Origin: Viola odorata
Taxonomy: Eukaryota > Streptophyta > Magnoliopsida > Malpighiales > Violaceae
DNA length: 64,000 nucleotides
Direction of reading: 5' to 3'
Assembly: GCA_963691705.1 (NCBI GenBank)
Contig: OY829539.1
Coordinates: forward strand, 64,501-128,500
Part shown: one piece after another, positions 21,978 to 33,129 of the stretch
Layout: every line of letters starts with the position of its first letter
Numbering within the stretch: position 1 is the first letter of the stretch
Notes under the pieces: model-generated
The model's database searches: none
What the model was told of the DNA's origin: nothing
The model's input: only the letters and a program-made list of their open reading frames with translations
Translations under genes and position numbers: made by a program

Positions 21978-22528
21978 TGATAAGATTCGAGATTTTGGGT
22001 GATCGGAGGTAGGACTGTGGCCGTTTAGAGTCACTGTTGTCGCCGTCAAGTGTACCTGTAAAGCGCCGGAGGACGGGCTCCGGCGTAGACACTACGATGC
22101 TTAAGTCAGTATGGCTGTTCAAAATGGCAGGGATTCCAGTAGCGATCTTAGGCTTACCTTGCGTTTCAAATGATGGGGTATTTATAGGCCAAGCGAGGGC
22201 GTTACCTCTAGGGGTAGGCGTTATCGGGGGAAGATAACGCCCCCTGTGACGTCAAGGACGGTAGCTGTCAGGGACGGTAGCTTCAAGTGACATCATGGGT
22301 GGCAACCTCGAGTGACGTCATGGCTGTCCTGGGATGGGATAACACCGCGCGAGTGGATAGATGACGCGTGAGACTCCCCCCCTCCGCTGATGTCGACCAT
22401 CCAAGGGTTCCTTGCTGGCAATGGGGCGTCAACCCCTCGCGGCTGACCCCCGGCAGGCGCTGTAGTGTTCCGGTCTTAACGCGGATATAAGGACGGAAAT
22501 GCCCTTGGGGTTGCTTTAATTGTTATCA
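21978..22528 (-). repeat. 5' LTR of the truncated Tat-type element
   Basis: On the minus strand it begins TGATAACAATTAAAG and ends CTTATCA, an inverted TGATAA/TTATCA pair of 551 bp. A TATA box in GGCCTATAAATACCCC sits at about 22179-22190. Immediately downstream, AAGTGGTGCTTTTGTTAAGA occupies the primer-binding position and matches the equivalent ATTGGTGCTCTCGTTGAGA of the element at 48512. No partner LTR was found. Confidence 0.7.
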
Positions 22529-22630
22529 GTGGAGGTCACGGAGGTAGTAGATATATGGTAGAGGAGATGATTCTAACCGTAGAAATGAAGTTTACCAACC
22601 TAGAAGACAGCTTAGAGCTCCGCTACCACT

Positions 22631-23272
22631 TGATAACTTCTCGGATCCACTTGGAAGATGAAGCCGTGTTGTTCTTAGAGCAATCGGATCTAGTCTCATT
22701 TGGGAGATTGATAAACACTTATTGGCGGATTATGGATGGATTAATTAGGTATTTTAGGGAGTAATAGGTAGCGACAATATATGAAGGAAAGATAGAGGTG
22801 TATTGATGGAAACTTAACATAAAGTTGTATTCAAACGATTACAAGATCATTAGTCGAAACCTTCCCTTAATTGATCAAGAGTTGATCAAGCCGAAAGAGG
22901 TTAGCTAATTGAAAGAAGACCGGTTTTAAGAACCCTAAAGGCAAAGCCTAGCTACTTGGTCTTGATAGAGATAACTCACTTAAAATCAAAGACAAGGTAT
23001 AAAAGAGGCTATCTCTTTTTATTTATAGCTTGGGAATTATTACATTAGAAAACCCTAAATTAACCCTAACTTGAAACCTTGGCCGCGGGCTTGGAGATAG
23101 GCTTGGCTTTGGCTAGGATAAGGCTTCGGATGGATGGCGCATGGGCTTTAGCGGACGCTAGGGTTGGCGCGCTCGACCTCGCGCGGATGTCCTCATGGTT
23201 TACGAGGGTTTGGCGCGGCCTACCCATGAGCTGACTTCGCGGATACGAGTGAAAGCCCTTGAGCTCGTATCA
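22631..23272 (-). repeat. LTR (minus orientation) with adjoining primer-binding site
   Basis: The 642-bp segment has TGATAAC at its left and CGTATCA at its right end. Read on the minus strand it has a TATA box GCTATAAATA near 23021-23030. After its end comes AAGTGGTAGCGGAGCTCT (22613-22630), which is also found next to the LTR at 37839 and resembles the common initiator-Met primer site TGGTATCAGAGC. The internal part of its element is almost all missing. Confidence 0.5.
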
Positions 23273-23689
23273 CTAACAATATGTCGTTAGGCCATTAACG
23301 GCATACCGTTAGCCACTGCCCCAAATGAAAATTTGGGCCATTGTGAAGAGCAACCCTCAAAGACATTGTATAAATAACTCGTTCCCTTCGTTTTGTAAAC
23401 TTAGCTTGTATTTTGGTGAAACTTAGTTGAGTGCTTTAGCCTCCTAACTCACATTATAAGCTCTCTTGATGCTTATTTATTTGGTTTGGAAAGCCATTGA
23501 TTTGAGTCAAGTAAAAATATCAGAAGTTTCTATCTTGTTGTGTCATATTTGTGTTGCACATTTAGTTGTGAATTCTAACATCAAAAGGCCAAGAACAAGA
23601 ACTTTAATCCTCACGATTAAGTTACTCTTTCCGCATTTGTGTGTGTCGATGTTTATGTGATTGTGTTTTCCCTTTCTCCTTATGTCAAA
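23273..23689 (+). other. Possible LTR-like promoter remnant
   Basis: No coding signal. GTATAAATAACTCG at about 23368 looks like a TATA box on the plus strand and is followed by TGTAAACTTAG-rich DNA, as in LTR R-U5 regions. Ends could not be defined. Confidence 0.25.
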
Positions 23690-24928
23690 CGTGCCCATCT
23701 TTTATCTTGAACTAGATCCTTCTACAAGAACCAGCTCTCACGACTTTCTCACCATAAATCTCTCATTCTTGCTGCGCAAACTCCATCATTCCTTTCAAGA
23801 GAAACCGTGACCGTATAGTCGCATAAGTTCCCCCCATACTTCCTATGAAACACCCTTTGGACCTTTGTGATTCTTCGCCTCCGGGAATGTGTCATACTTC
23901 TTCAAGGCCCTTAGTCGCCAATTGTATAATGTGTCCACAAGTTGGCTTGTAGAGACCTTCCTCTATAAGTTTCTGACCTCATATGTAACTGACGGATCTC
24001 ACTGAAACCTTGTCTGTAATAAAAGAAAATTATTAGTGATAATTAACATTAAGTAATTATAATATGCATGTAAATAAAGAATATTAAGAAAAATAATATA
24101 AAGTTAAAGAAGATGACCGTACAAAAAACTCATTCCATAGCTGGTTGTTAATATTTGGTTCAAACGCATTCTAGGAATGAACCGCGGTAGTGAACCACCT
24201 CCTCGAGGCAAGACTGATCTCCTGTAAGTTGGCATTGCAGATGAGGCTACACATAGAACAATCACAACAGAAAGTATTTACATTTAAATATCAAAACTTT
24301 ATATCAAAAGATATAACATATTCACAAATACATATTATTTTTACCTGTTATTTCTCACATAAATGATCGGGCGGCTTGTAGGACCAGTAGGAGTGGAAAC
24401 CTCATGCAGGGGTACATAATTGGGATCATGGTTAAGCTCTACAGCTGTGAGCCAGGTCGACTGATCTTGTTGTGGGGTGTGCTACGGTGAGTGCTGTCGA
24501 GGGGGCTAAAAAGGGTCATAATCCGCCATATCATCAAGACCCTGGGTCTAAATATGCTAGTGGTGATGATGTGACTGCGACAATGATGACTCAATACCCA
24601 ATCCCGAGCCGTGGGAAGATCCAGAATGGGCTCGTGGCAGTGGAGATTGTACATCTGCAGGTCGATGCGGACAACAACCCGCGAATAGTTATAAGAGATG
24701 ATGAGATGTGCTTTTAGAATCCGTGTCATTAGTACGACCCTAGGAATCTCTACCACCTTCATTGTCTCTACTGGTACATCTATTGTCACTACCACGCGCT
24801 CTACTTCCTCTACTAGAGCCTTTATTGTCACTACCACGCACTCTACTACCTCTAGAACGACCTCTACTAGATGTATGACCACTAGCGCGTGATATCTCGG
24901 ATGAACGCTCTCAATCTCGACCACTCAT
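23690..24928 (-). pseudogene. Degenerate Ptta/En/Spm (CACTA-type) transposon ORF
   Basis: On the minus strand, an RG-rich start reads SSRGRSRGSRVRGSDNKGSS and is followed near 24340-24480 by STWLTAVELNHDPNYVPLHE. A second piece (about 23800-24016) reads WRLRALKKYDTFPEAKN and GPKGVS, then WGELMRLYGHGF and RSKNERFMVRKS. That order, with a W-x-L-R-K-Y-x-T segment and SxKNxRxMxRK, fits the plant transposase family PF03004 found in CACTA elements. There are several stops, and exon borders are only guessed. CACTA ends were not located. Confidence 0.45.
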
Positions 24929-24959
24929 CTATTCAAAATTCTGACTTATATAACTAGAT

Positions 24960-25590
24960 TAAATAGGCCTTTACAATCGTAATTTTCATTACAAATTTAA
25001 AAAGTTACTCATGTAATTCAAAGTTGCCAAAATGAAGACCAAAAGATGAAGTTCTTGCCGTAGATATTTGTATTGAACTTGGTTTCTTTAAATAGAAATA
25101 ATTTTTTTATTACCATATATTATATTATTAATTTTTTGTTTATTAGCTTAAATATAAATTTTAAGACCCTAAATTTGTCACTTAGATTATTATGTTCATT
25201 AGAAATATTACAACACCATAAATTTCTTAATTTTTTTTGTTTCCTTAAATATAAATTTATGACCGCAATTTTCTCACTTAGATTTTTACATTTAAATATA
25301 TTATTTTTTACAATAAATCTTTCACTTACATTACTAGATTAAATAGGACTTCTTTTACGGTATTTTTAGTTACAAATTGAAAAAATTGCCAAAATAACTT
25401 CACCAAAAGATTAAGTGTTTGCCGTTGATAATTTTATTGAACTTGGTTTCATTTGCGTAAATAAAAATTTCATTACCATATATTATTTCATTAATTTTTT
25501 GTTTATTAGCTGCCGGTTCTAATTTTTTCGGGTCGGACCGGGCGGTTCCTATTCTGACCCGGATTTTTTTTTTTTTTTGTTTTAGTGGTA
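24960..25590. other. AT-rich DNA with a short local duplication
   Basis: No gene. Two related segments (about 25020-25140 and 25380-25510) share GCCAAAATGAAG- or GCCAAAATAACTTC-like starts, AAAAGAT(G/T)AAGT, TTGAACTTGGTTTC and TTACCATATATTAT, a diverged direct duplication of about 120 bp. Confidence 0.45.
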
Positions 25591-25594
25591 ACTC

Positions 25595-26480
25595 TTCTCC
25601 TGGAGATGGTCCTTCTTCCACAATTTCATTCACAACTTGACTTGGTAGCGGTGTGCGTAACATGTTCAACCATTTCTTAAATAACTTGTGAATAGCAGGA
25701 AATCCTACAATTCTCTCATTTGCTTCAGATGTGTAGGAAACAGGAACACCATGTGATTGCGGAGATTCCCTTAGTGTTTCTGCACTTTCTTTTGGAACAT
25801 AAGAAACTTTAACAGAGTTCTTAGAAACATTGGATCCATTCGCTCTGCCTCCAGATTCAGCATTTTGTGCGCTGCCTTTAGAGGCTGAAATTTTTGGAAG
25901 CCCCACTTTGGGTCCATGAATACAAGTTCCAACACTGTAAAAACAATACAACTCAGTCAACATGTATAGAAGTTCCTACACCAAATACTAAAAAGGAAAG
26001 ACATCAAAGCAGCATACTGGAGTTTAATGTTAATAGATAAAATCAGCCAGATAAAGTATAAAAAAAACACAAAAGAAAACACAATTTTTTTATGTTATAA
26101 AAAGTAAACAGACATTCGTGATATCACATGAATAACCAACCAGCAAGAACTGTCCCTCAGAATTTTGAGGTTGGAACCATCATCATTCATCTCTGACTTC
26201 AGACACAAAGTAAAAGGAGATAAGTGACTGCCAAATCCCAAACCTAAAGTTACCTTGACTGCGACTGGTTTTGATGCGACGAGAGAGGAGAGGAGGTAGC
26301 TGCGAGAGAGTGAGGTGGCTAACGCCCGGCGACTACGAGAGAGAGCGATGTGGCTGACGCTTGGCGGCTGCGACTGCGAGAGTGAGGGAGGCCGTAGGCG
26401 ACGGGAGAGAAGAGGAGAGGCTGTGGCTGCTGTTTGAGTTTGACGAGAGAGAGAGAGAGAGTTAGGTTAGGGCTTGCGCC
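25595..26480 (-). pseudogene. 5' part of an uncharacterised plant membrane-protein gene
   Basis: The minus-strand exon at about 25595-25935 reads GPKVGLPKISASKGSAQ, NSVKVSYVPKESAETLRESP, PVSYTSEANERI, then FPAIHKLFKKWLNMLRT and PSQVVNEI. This is the soluble N-terminal part of a conserved plant family whose remaining half, from memory, is membrane-embedded; the family has no secure functional name. An upstream leader region (26270-26480) has CTCTCTCTCTCTC and ATG-free CT-rich DNA, so the piece includes the 5' end. The frame stops making sense at a poly-T run (25565-25580), so everything downstream is lost. Confidence 0.55.
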
Positions 26481-26559
26481 AATCTGATTTCAATTTCAAT
26501 TTGGTTTAATGTGTGGTTTTAACATTAAATATGATTTACAATAATATATTAGTAATTTA

Positions 26560-27240
26560 AACATTAATACAATTTAAATTAAAAGCATAAAACTCTAAAC
26601 AATTAGTAATTTTTAATTTTATGACAATTGATAATAATTAATAGCTACATTATTAATAATTAATAGTCTTACTTTATACATATTAACTATATAAATGACT
26701 ATTACAATTTACAATGATATATTACTAGTATGTGCCATGTTAACTATATAAATGCCTATTAAAATTTTATTTCTTAGTTCTTACTATGGAGAAAATATTT
26801 TTCCTTCATAATAATTCTCATATAACGTCCTTAATAAATTTTTGTATCTAAAATAACAAATAAAAAGAAAAAAATGACTTTTAATTGAGTTTAAAAGAAA
26901 AAAAAAGAAAAAAATGCATAATACATTAGTAATTTAAACATTAATACAATTTAAATTAAAAGCATAAAACTCTAAACAATTAGTAATTTTTAATTTTATG
27001 ACAATTGATAATAATTAATAGTTATATTATTAATAATTAATGGTCTTACTTTATACATATTAACTATATAAATGACTATTACAATTTACATTAATATATT
27101 ACTATTATGTGCCATGTTAACTATATAAATGTCTATTAAAATTTTATTTTTTAGTTCTTACTTCGGAGAAAATATTTTTCCCTCATAATAATTCTCATTT
27201 AACGTCCTTAATAAAATTTTGTATTTAAAATAACAAATGG
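26560..27240. repeat. Two tandem copies of an approximately 340-bp AT-rich repeat
   Basis: Shared blocks include ACAATTGATAATAATTAATA, CTTACTTTATACATATTAAC, TGTGCCATGTTAACTATATA, GGAGAAAATATTTTTCC and TAATAATTCTCAT. Copies start near 26565 and 26915. A third copy lies at about 28310-28560. Confidence 0.75.
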
Positions 27241-28309
27241 GTAATAGTGGGGAGACCCCTGTACTATCGCGAAAAACAGAAACCTCCCCTGTCTTTTCAA
27301 AATTCTATTCCGGCTCCCCTGAATTAATGGTCAACTGAAAAAGAGGTCCATCCGTTAGTCAAACCTTGACTCTGTCATTTTTGACCAGTTACAATAGGTT
27401 TTTTTTAACCTGTTATAACAGGTAATCATATATTAAATAATATAATTAATTTAAAAAATTCAGAAAAATAATATAATTAATTTAGAAAATCAGAAAAAAA
27501 AATCTTTTTCCTTTCCCTTTTTTCCTCTTCTAAGCCACACCGCAAAACCCATTTCCTTTCCATTTTTTTTTTCTTGTCTTCTTTCTTCCTTCCTTCTCAA
27601 TTTTTTCCTTTCTTCCTTTCTTCCAGCAGCCCCAAACCTAAACCCTAAAAATCTTAATCAAAAGCAAAAATACCTCCTAACTATCCCATTCCTATTAGAT
27701 CTTGACCAAAGCAACCCAGATCTAGAGAAGTAACCCACATCTGGTGATGGAGGATAGTGAGGCGGTAGCCTTTCAGGAAATGGTTCGGCGACGGTGAGGC
27801 AGAGAGACTGAGGACTGGGAAGAAGATTTCCCTTTCAATTTATGCCACAACCAACCACCTAATCCCTCTGTTCTTGTTATTATTGTTATTATTGTTGTTG
27901 ATGCCGAGGAATGCAGGGGTGCGGGTTGTATGGAGGTGGTAGAGAGTGTTTTCGTGGATTGAAACGACGGAGGGGGAGGATTTGAGTGTTTCGACTTGGT
28001 CGGGGGTTAGTGTGGCGGTGAATCCATGGAATGCGTTGGTGTAGGTGTAGAGGAGAGCGTCGGGGTTGGAAGTGAGGGAATGGAGACTAGAGGAGTACTA
28101 GTCGTGGTGGGTAGGGAAGCATTCAGGTTTGGCAGTTGGGTTAATGTGGACTATGTTAAATTTTTGGAATGAGAAAATAAGAAAGAATGAAATTTTGAAT
28201 TTTTTGGAATTTTGGAATATTTGGAATAAAAAAGTAAGAATGAAATTTAGAAATTTGAAATTTTTGGAATAAGAAAATTAGAAAAAATGAAATAAGATGA
28301 GAGAGAGAA
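27238..28309. mobile_element. Probable insertion separating AT-rich repeat copies
   Basis: The segment differs in composition from its surroundings. It starts GGGTAATAGTGGGGAGACCC, holds a polypyrimidine tract (27500-27640) and a GGTGATGGAGG-like G-rich part. The AT repeat pattern stops exactly before it and resumes after it. Terminal repeats were not found, so the class is unknown. Confidence 0.35.
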
Positions 28310-28560
28310 ATTTATGACAATTGATAATAATTAATAGCTATATTATTAATAATTAATGGTCTTACTTTATACATATTAACTATACAAATGGCTATTACAA
28401 TTTACAATAATATATTACTAGTGTGTGCCATGTTAACTATATAAATGCCTATTAAAATTTTATTTCTTAGTTCTTACTACGGAGAAAATATTTTTCCCTC
28501 ATAATAATTCTCATATAACGTCCTTAATAAAATTTTGTATTTAAAATAACAAAAAAAAAG
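28310..28560. repeat. Third copy of the AT-rich repeat
   Basis: Matches the copies at 26560-27240 in order and orientation, including GTGCCATGTTAACTATATAA and GGAGAAAATATTTTTCCCTC. Confidence 0.75.
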
Positions 28561-28739
28561 AAAAAAAAATGAGGACTTTGAATTGAGTTTAAAAGAGAAA
28601 AAAAATGCATGAGGAATTTTAATATAGTTTAGAAGGAAAAAAATGCACCTGAAATGTAAAATGGTAGAAATGTAAATTGCCAAAACATAGATTGCGAAAG
28701 GGGGATTTGTAAATGTAAAGGACAACTCCCTTGAAAAAT

Positions 28740-29140
28740 GTGCTTTGACATTTTTTTTTTCAACGCCTTTCTTCGGTCGTCACTTCATTCGTTTGCCCCC
28801 AAGTTTACAAGCCTCGTTGCACCTCAACGCCTTCCTTCAGTCGTCCCTTCACTTGCTTGCCCCCAAGTTTGCAAGTCTCGTGGCACCTGCAATGCAGAGA
28901 CAGTTAAATAGTAAATTCATAGGGAAAAAGTATCCCAAGATGTTGAATTTAAAATTAACGAAAAATAGAATAATTGAGAAGAACACATGGGTTGCCTCCC
29001 ACGAAGAGCCCTTGTTTAATGTCGTAGGCTCGACTAATGTGTACAGCTTCCCTTCATACCTCCGTCCTGTAAGTAGGAAAGAAAAGAAACTAATCAGTAG
29101 TGCCTAAATTCAGAATAAACTGAAATTTAGAAATTTTGAA
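28740..29140 (-). mobile_element. Athila-like noncoding retroelement segment (minus)
   Basis: ACATGGGTTGCCTCCCACGA at 28984-29003, followed by CTTGTTTAATGTCGTAGGCT, is a typical leader found after the integrase frame of plant Athila elements. The sense version GGGAGGCAACCCATGC appears after the integrase at 40387-40402. No protein is supported here. Confidence 0.5.
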
Positions 29141-30588
29141 GAAAATGGGGTTGTGAACCGCCACACGATTTTTGAAAGGTGGGGTCTACACCGCCACATG
29201 ATTGTTTTTTAAAATATGGGGCGTGAACCGCCACATGATTTTTGAAAGGTGGGGTTTAAGCCGCCATATGTTTTTTGAATGTGGGGTTTAAACCACCACA
29301 TGATTTTTGAAATGTGGGGCGTGAACCGCCACATGATTTTTGAAAAGTGGGGTTTAAATTGCCACATGATTTTTTGAAAAGTGGGGTTTAAACCGCCACA
29401 TGTTTTTTTTTTTTGAAAAGTGGGGTTTACACCGCCACATGATTTTTGAAATGTGGGGCGTGAACCGCCGCATGATTGTTGAAAGGTGGGGTTTAAACCG
29501 CCACATGATGATTTTTTGAAATGTGGGGCGTGAACCGCCACATGATTTTTGAAAGGTGGGGTTTAAACCGCCACATGATGATTTTTGAAATGTGGGGCGT
29601 GAACCGCCACATGATTTTTGAAAGGTGGGGTTTAAACCGCCACATGATGATTTTTGAAATGTGGGGCGTGAACCGCCACATGATGTTTGAAAGGTGGGGT
29701 TTAAACCGCCACATGATGATTTTCTGGAATGTGGGGCGTGAACCGCCACATGATTTTTGAAAGGTGGGGTTTAAACTGCCACATGATGATTTTCTGGAAT
29801 GTGGGGCGTGAACCGCCACATGATTTTTGAAAGGTGGGGTTTAAGCCGCCAAATGTTTTTTTGAAAAGTGGGGTTTAAACCACCACATGATTTTTGAAAT
29901 GTGGGGCGTGAACCGCCACATGATTTTTGAAAAGTGGGGTTTACACCCGCCACATGATTTTTGAAATGTGGGGCGTGAACCGCCGCATGATTGTTGAAAG
30001 GTGGGGTTTAAACCGCCACATGATGATTTTTTGAAATGTGGGGCGTGAACCGCCACATGATTTTTGAAAGGTGGGGTTTAAACCGCCACATGATGATTTT
30101 CTGGAATGTGGGGCGTGAACCGCCACATGATTTTTGAAAGGTGGGGTTTAAACTGCCACATGATGATTTTCTGGAATGTGGGGCGTGAACCGCCACATGA
30201 TTTTGAAAGGTGGGGTTTAAGCCGCCACATGTTTTTTTGAAAAGTGGGGTTTAAACCACCACATGATTTTTGAAATGTGGGGCGTGAACCGCCACATGAT
30301 TTTTGAAAAGTGGGGTTTACACCGCCACATGATTTTTGAAATGTGGGGCGTGAACCGCCACATGATATTTGAAAGGTGAGGTTTAAGCCGCCATATGTTT
30401 TTTTGAAAAGTGGGGTTTAAACCACCACATGATTTTTGAAATGTGGGGCGTGAACCGCCACATGATTTTTGAAAAGTGGGGTTTACACCGCCACATGATT
30501 TTTGAAAGGTGGGGTTTAAACCGCCACATGATGATTTTTTGAAATGTGGGGCGTGAACCGCCACATGATTTTTTTGAAAGGTGGGGAG
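29141..30588. repeat. Minisatellite, about 70-bp unit made of two 35-bp halves
   Basis: About 1.45 kb of alternating halves: GTGGGGCGTGAACCGCCACA followed by TGATTTTTGAAA, and GTGGGGTTTAAACCGCCACA followed by TGATGATTTTTGAAA. Units vary by a few bases and indels. GTGGGGTTTAAACCGCCAC is close to a perfect palindrome, so each unit could form a hairpin. On the minus strand several frames stay open and read CGGLNPTFQK and CGGSRPTFQK repeats. This follows from the repeat itself and shifts frame with the indels, so no protein is claimed. Confidence 0.9.
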
Positions 30589-30840
30589 TAGCTCGCTTCC
30601 TGAGAGCCATCGTTAACCTGAAAAAGAAAAGTGAAGAGAAATAAAGTGAGTACGGGCCTCCACACAATCCTGAGGGCTCCACTCTACTTGTTCACTCTTC
30701 CGGCCACACTTTCACTTAATAATTTTAGGATGGACGAGAAGATGATACTCTGGTCAAGCTATAAAGGAAGTTTTTATTCATTCTCACGACGCGACGCGAT
30801 CTTGGATGCTACCAATGGAAACCCTTGAAGCAAAATGGCG
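30589..30840. other. Retroelement-like unique stretch after the minisatellite
   Basis: No coding frame supported. It separates the minisatellite from the 180-bp repeats and probably belongs to the same decayed Athila-like element. Confidence 0.3.
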
Positions 30841-32140
30841 TGAATAGCTAATGTTATCATGCTCAGAAAATCTCTAAATCCGTCGCCCACAAAGGGTTGA
30901 TTTTTGGCATGAGCATACTTCAATCTGTTATCGATAACTTCCGTGTTTTGGCCGAACTGAAACTCTGAATTCATCATATCCATATTGGCCCATGTAGAAG
31001 ATTCGCACGGCTGAGACCGAGAAAACTGTCATCCTTACGTCTAAATTATCTTTGAGAGATACGCTGCTCGAAAAATCCCATTTTTGGCATAGACAATCTT
31101 CAATGTGTTATGAACATCTTTCGTGTTTTGATCAGACGAAAAATCTGAGCCCAACGTGTCTAGTTTGGCCAAAACAAAAGATCGCGCAGCTGAAGCCGAG
31201 TAGAGCAGCTATCCCCACGTCTAAATTATTTTCGAGAGATATGTCGCCCAGAATGCTCTGAAATTTGGTGTGGGTACACTTCAATGTGTTGTGAACATCT
31301 TTAGTGTTTTGACCGAGTGGAAAATCCGAGTACAATACGTTGATATTGGCCAAAACAAAAGATCGCGCAGCTGAGCAGATGATTTTGGAGGCCAAAAAAT
31401 GATTTTGGCAAGATTTGGAGCGAAGTTAGCGGCATGCCGCTAAGGGCCAGGCGGCATGCCGCCAGAGACAGGCTTTGGAGCCGATTGTGGCCTCCGTGGA
31501 CGGAGCTACGCTGCTCCGAAAAATCTGAAATTTGGTATAGATGAACTTCAACCTGTTGGGAACATCTTTCATGTTTTGGCTGAGTGTAAACTCAGAGTAA
31601 ATCTCGTTGATATTAGCCAAAACAAAAGAACGCGCAACTGGGACCAAGAAAACTGTCATCCTTGCGCTTCGAATTTTTTTGCGAAGTATTGGCTTCCCAG
31701 AACTTCCTGAAATTTGGTATGGGTAATCGTCAACATGTTGGGAACATCTTTCATGTTTTGGCCGAGTGGAAAATCCGAGCCAATCATCTCCGTTTTGGCC
31801 AAGACAAAAGATTGCGCAGCTGGGACTGAGAAAGAGCGACTGTCCTTGCGCTTCGAAAATTGTTTGTGAAAGATTGGTCGCCCAGAACTTCCCGACATTT
31901 CTCAGAGTTAAACTTCAACATGTTGGGAACATCTTTCATGTTTTGGCTGAGTAGAAACTTCGAGCCAAACATCTCCATTCTGGCCAAGACAAAAGATCGC
32001 GCAGCTGGGACCGAGAATCAGCTGTCCATGCACTTCGAATTTTTTTTTGTGAGAGATATGTTGTTCCGAAAATTATGAAATTTGGTAAGGGAGGAGTCTT
32101 ATGTGTTACGAACTTTTTTCGTGTTTTGGTTTTCATGAAA
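30841..32140. repeat. Seven diverged copies of a 170-190 bp repeat
   Basis: Recurrent blocks are TTTGGTATGGGTA, CTTCAA(C/T)(A/C)TGTTG, GAACATCTTTCATGTTTTGG, AAAATCCGAGCC, TTGGCCAAAACAAAAGATCG, CGCAGCTGGGACCGAG and GAGAGATATG. Copies centre near 30930, 31110, 31290, 31560, 31750, 31930 and 32090. GCGGCATGCCGC palindromes occur between copies at 31431-31466. Probably noncoding retroelement DNA. Confidence 0.7.
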
Positions 32141-33129
32141 ATTTGGGCTTTGGTGTTTCATTTTGAAGAGAGTCATACTTTCGGGAGTAGCGGTCTTTTG
32201 ACATCCTTTGTAATAAACAACTCCCCTAATTTATCCGAAGAAATTACAAGCCTTGTCATTGCTGATTTTTCAAAAAGAACACAACCAATATATGTTGGAT
32301 CAACTATCTAGATTCGTCTAAGAACAAGTAGACAAAGTCTGGAAATTACATTGGTCAAAAAGCAAAATTTTGGAGTGTCTGGTGCATGCTCTATCTTTCA
32401 GAGGCATCAACCTTGAAAGTCTGGATCCACTTGTTCGATACAAAAAGAGTTCCACGACGCAAGCTCTCCCTTTTGCATCATCACTTCTTCCTTCCCACTC
32501 TTGATCGACAAAACCTGACTTCAACCTATCCCCTTGCTCTAACTGATCAATGTAGCTTGAAATCCCGAAAGTATTAAGTGAAAGCATCGTGGGTGTTGCC
32601 ATTTGAGTGAATAAACAGTGCGGAGTTTTTTTTTTTCCGGAAAAAACCTGTAATTTAAAAGATGAAATGTGAGGACAATAAACCAGAAATCGTAGCATAA
32701 AATAAAGGGCATTAAAGAAAAATGCACGAACATGATGAATATGTTGATGTGACTCCACTAATTCTAACTGGCTGAAAAGTTTCCCGGATGATACCCTAAA
32801 AGGGGTCCCTCAGTAAATGGATACGAGAGCATTGACCGAATCATAATAGGATCCTGGGTGCTCAATCCATTTAGGGGTTCAAATCCGAATTTAGGGTTCA
32901 TGTAAGCATACTGGGACACAGGTCCTCAGGGCTTCACTAGTACCTTCCTAATCCTAAAGGGTGTTATAGCCGGCGATAGGCATTATGCATGAGATGCACA
33001 TGAGCAATTTAATAAAGCCAAAACAAATAACAATCACGAAAATAATTTATTTAAAGCAAGTAAATAATAAAAAAGCAAACACCATAAAATCGGCTTCGAC
33101 CCTACTAGTCCCCAGTGAAGTCGCCAAAC
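32141..33129 (-). other. Untranslated leader of a minus-strand gypsy element and flank
   Basis: The right end carries TTTGGCGACTTCACTGGGGA (minus strand, 33108-33127) directly after the LTR end. This is the primer-binding region common to many plant Ty3/gypsy elements. Further left no gag frame is recognisable, so the element is truncated. A 146-codon open stretch near 32318-32758 has no recognisable features. Confidence 0.45.

Noticed and set aside
24439..24924. 161-codon minus frame rich in Val
   Set aside because: It is a shifted frame of the RG-rich CACTA-type ORF remnant.
29209..30564. Minus-strand open frames reading CGGLNPTFQK-type repeats, like a repetitive protein
   Set aside because: The open frames follow from a stop-free minisatellite unit, jump among all three frames at indels, and have no start region, promoter or unique domain.
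29141..30588. Possible CRISPR-like or regularly spaced repeat array
   Set aside because: The whole unit repeats with no unique spacers, and the DNA is of a plant nucleus.
32318..32758. 146-codon minus-strand open frame
   Set aside because: It lacks motifs and neighbours supporting a gene, and lies in decayed retroelement DNA; it was only mentioned as an open stretch.
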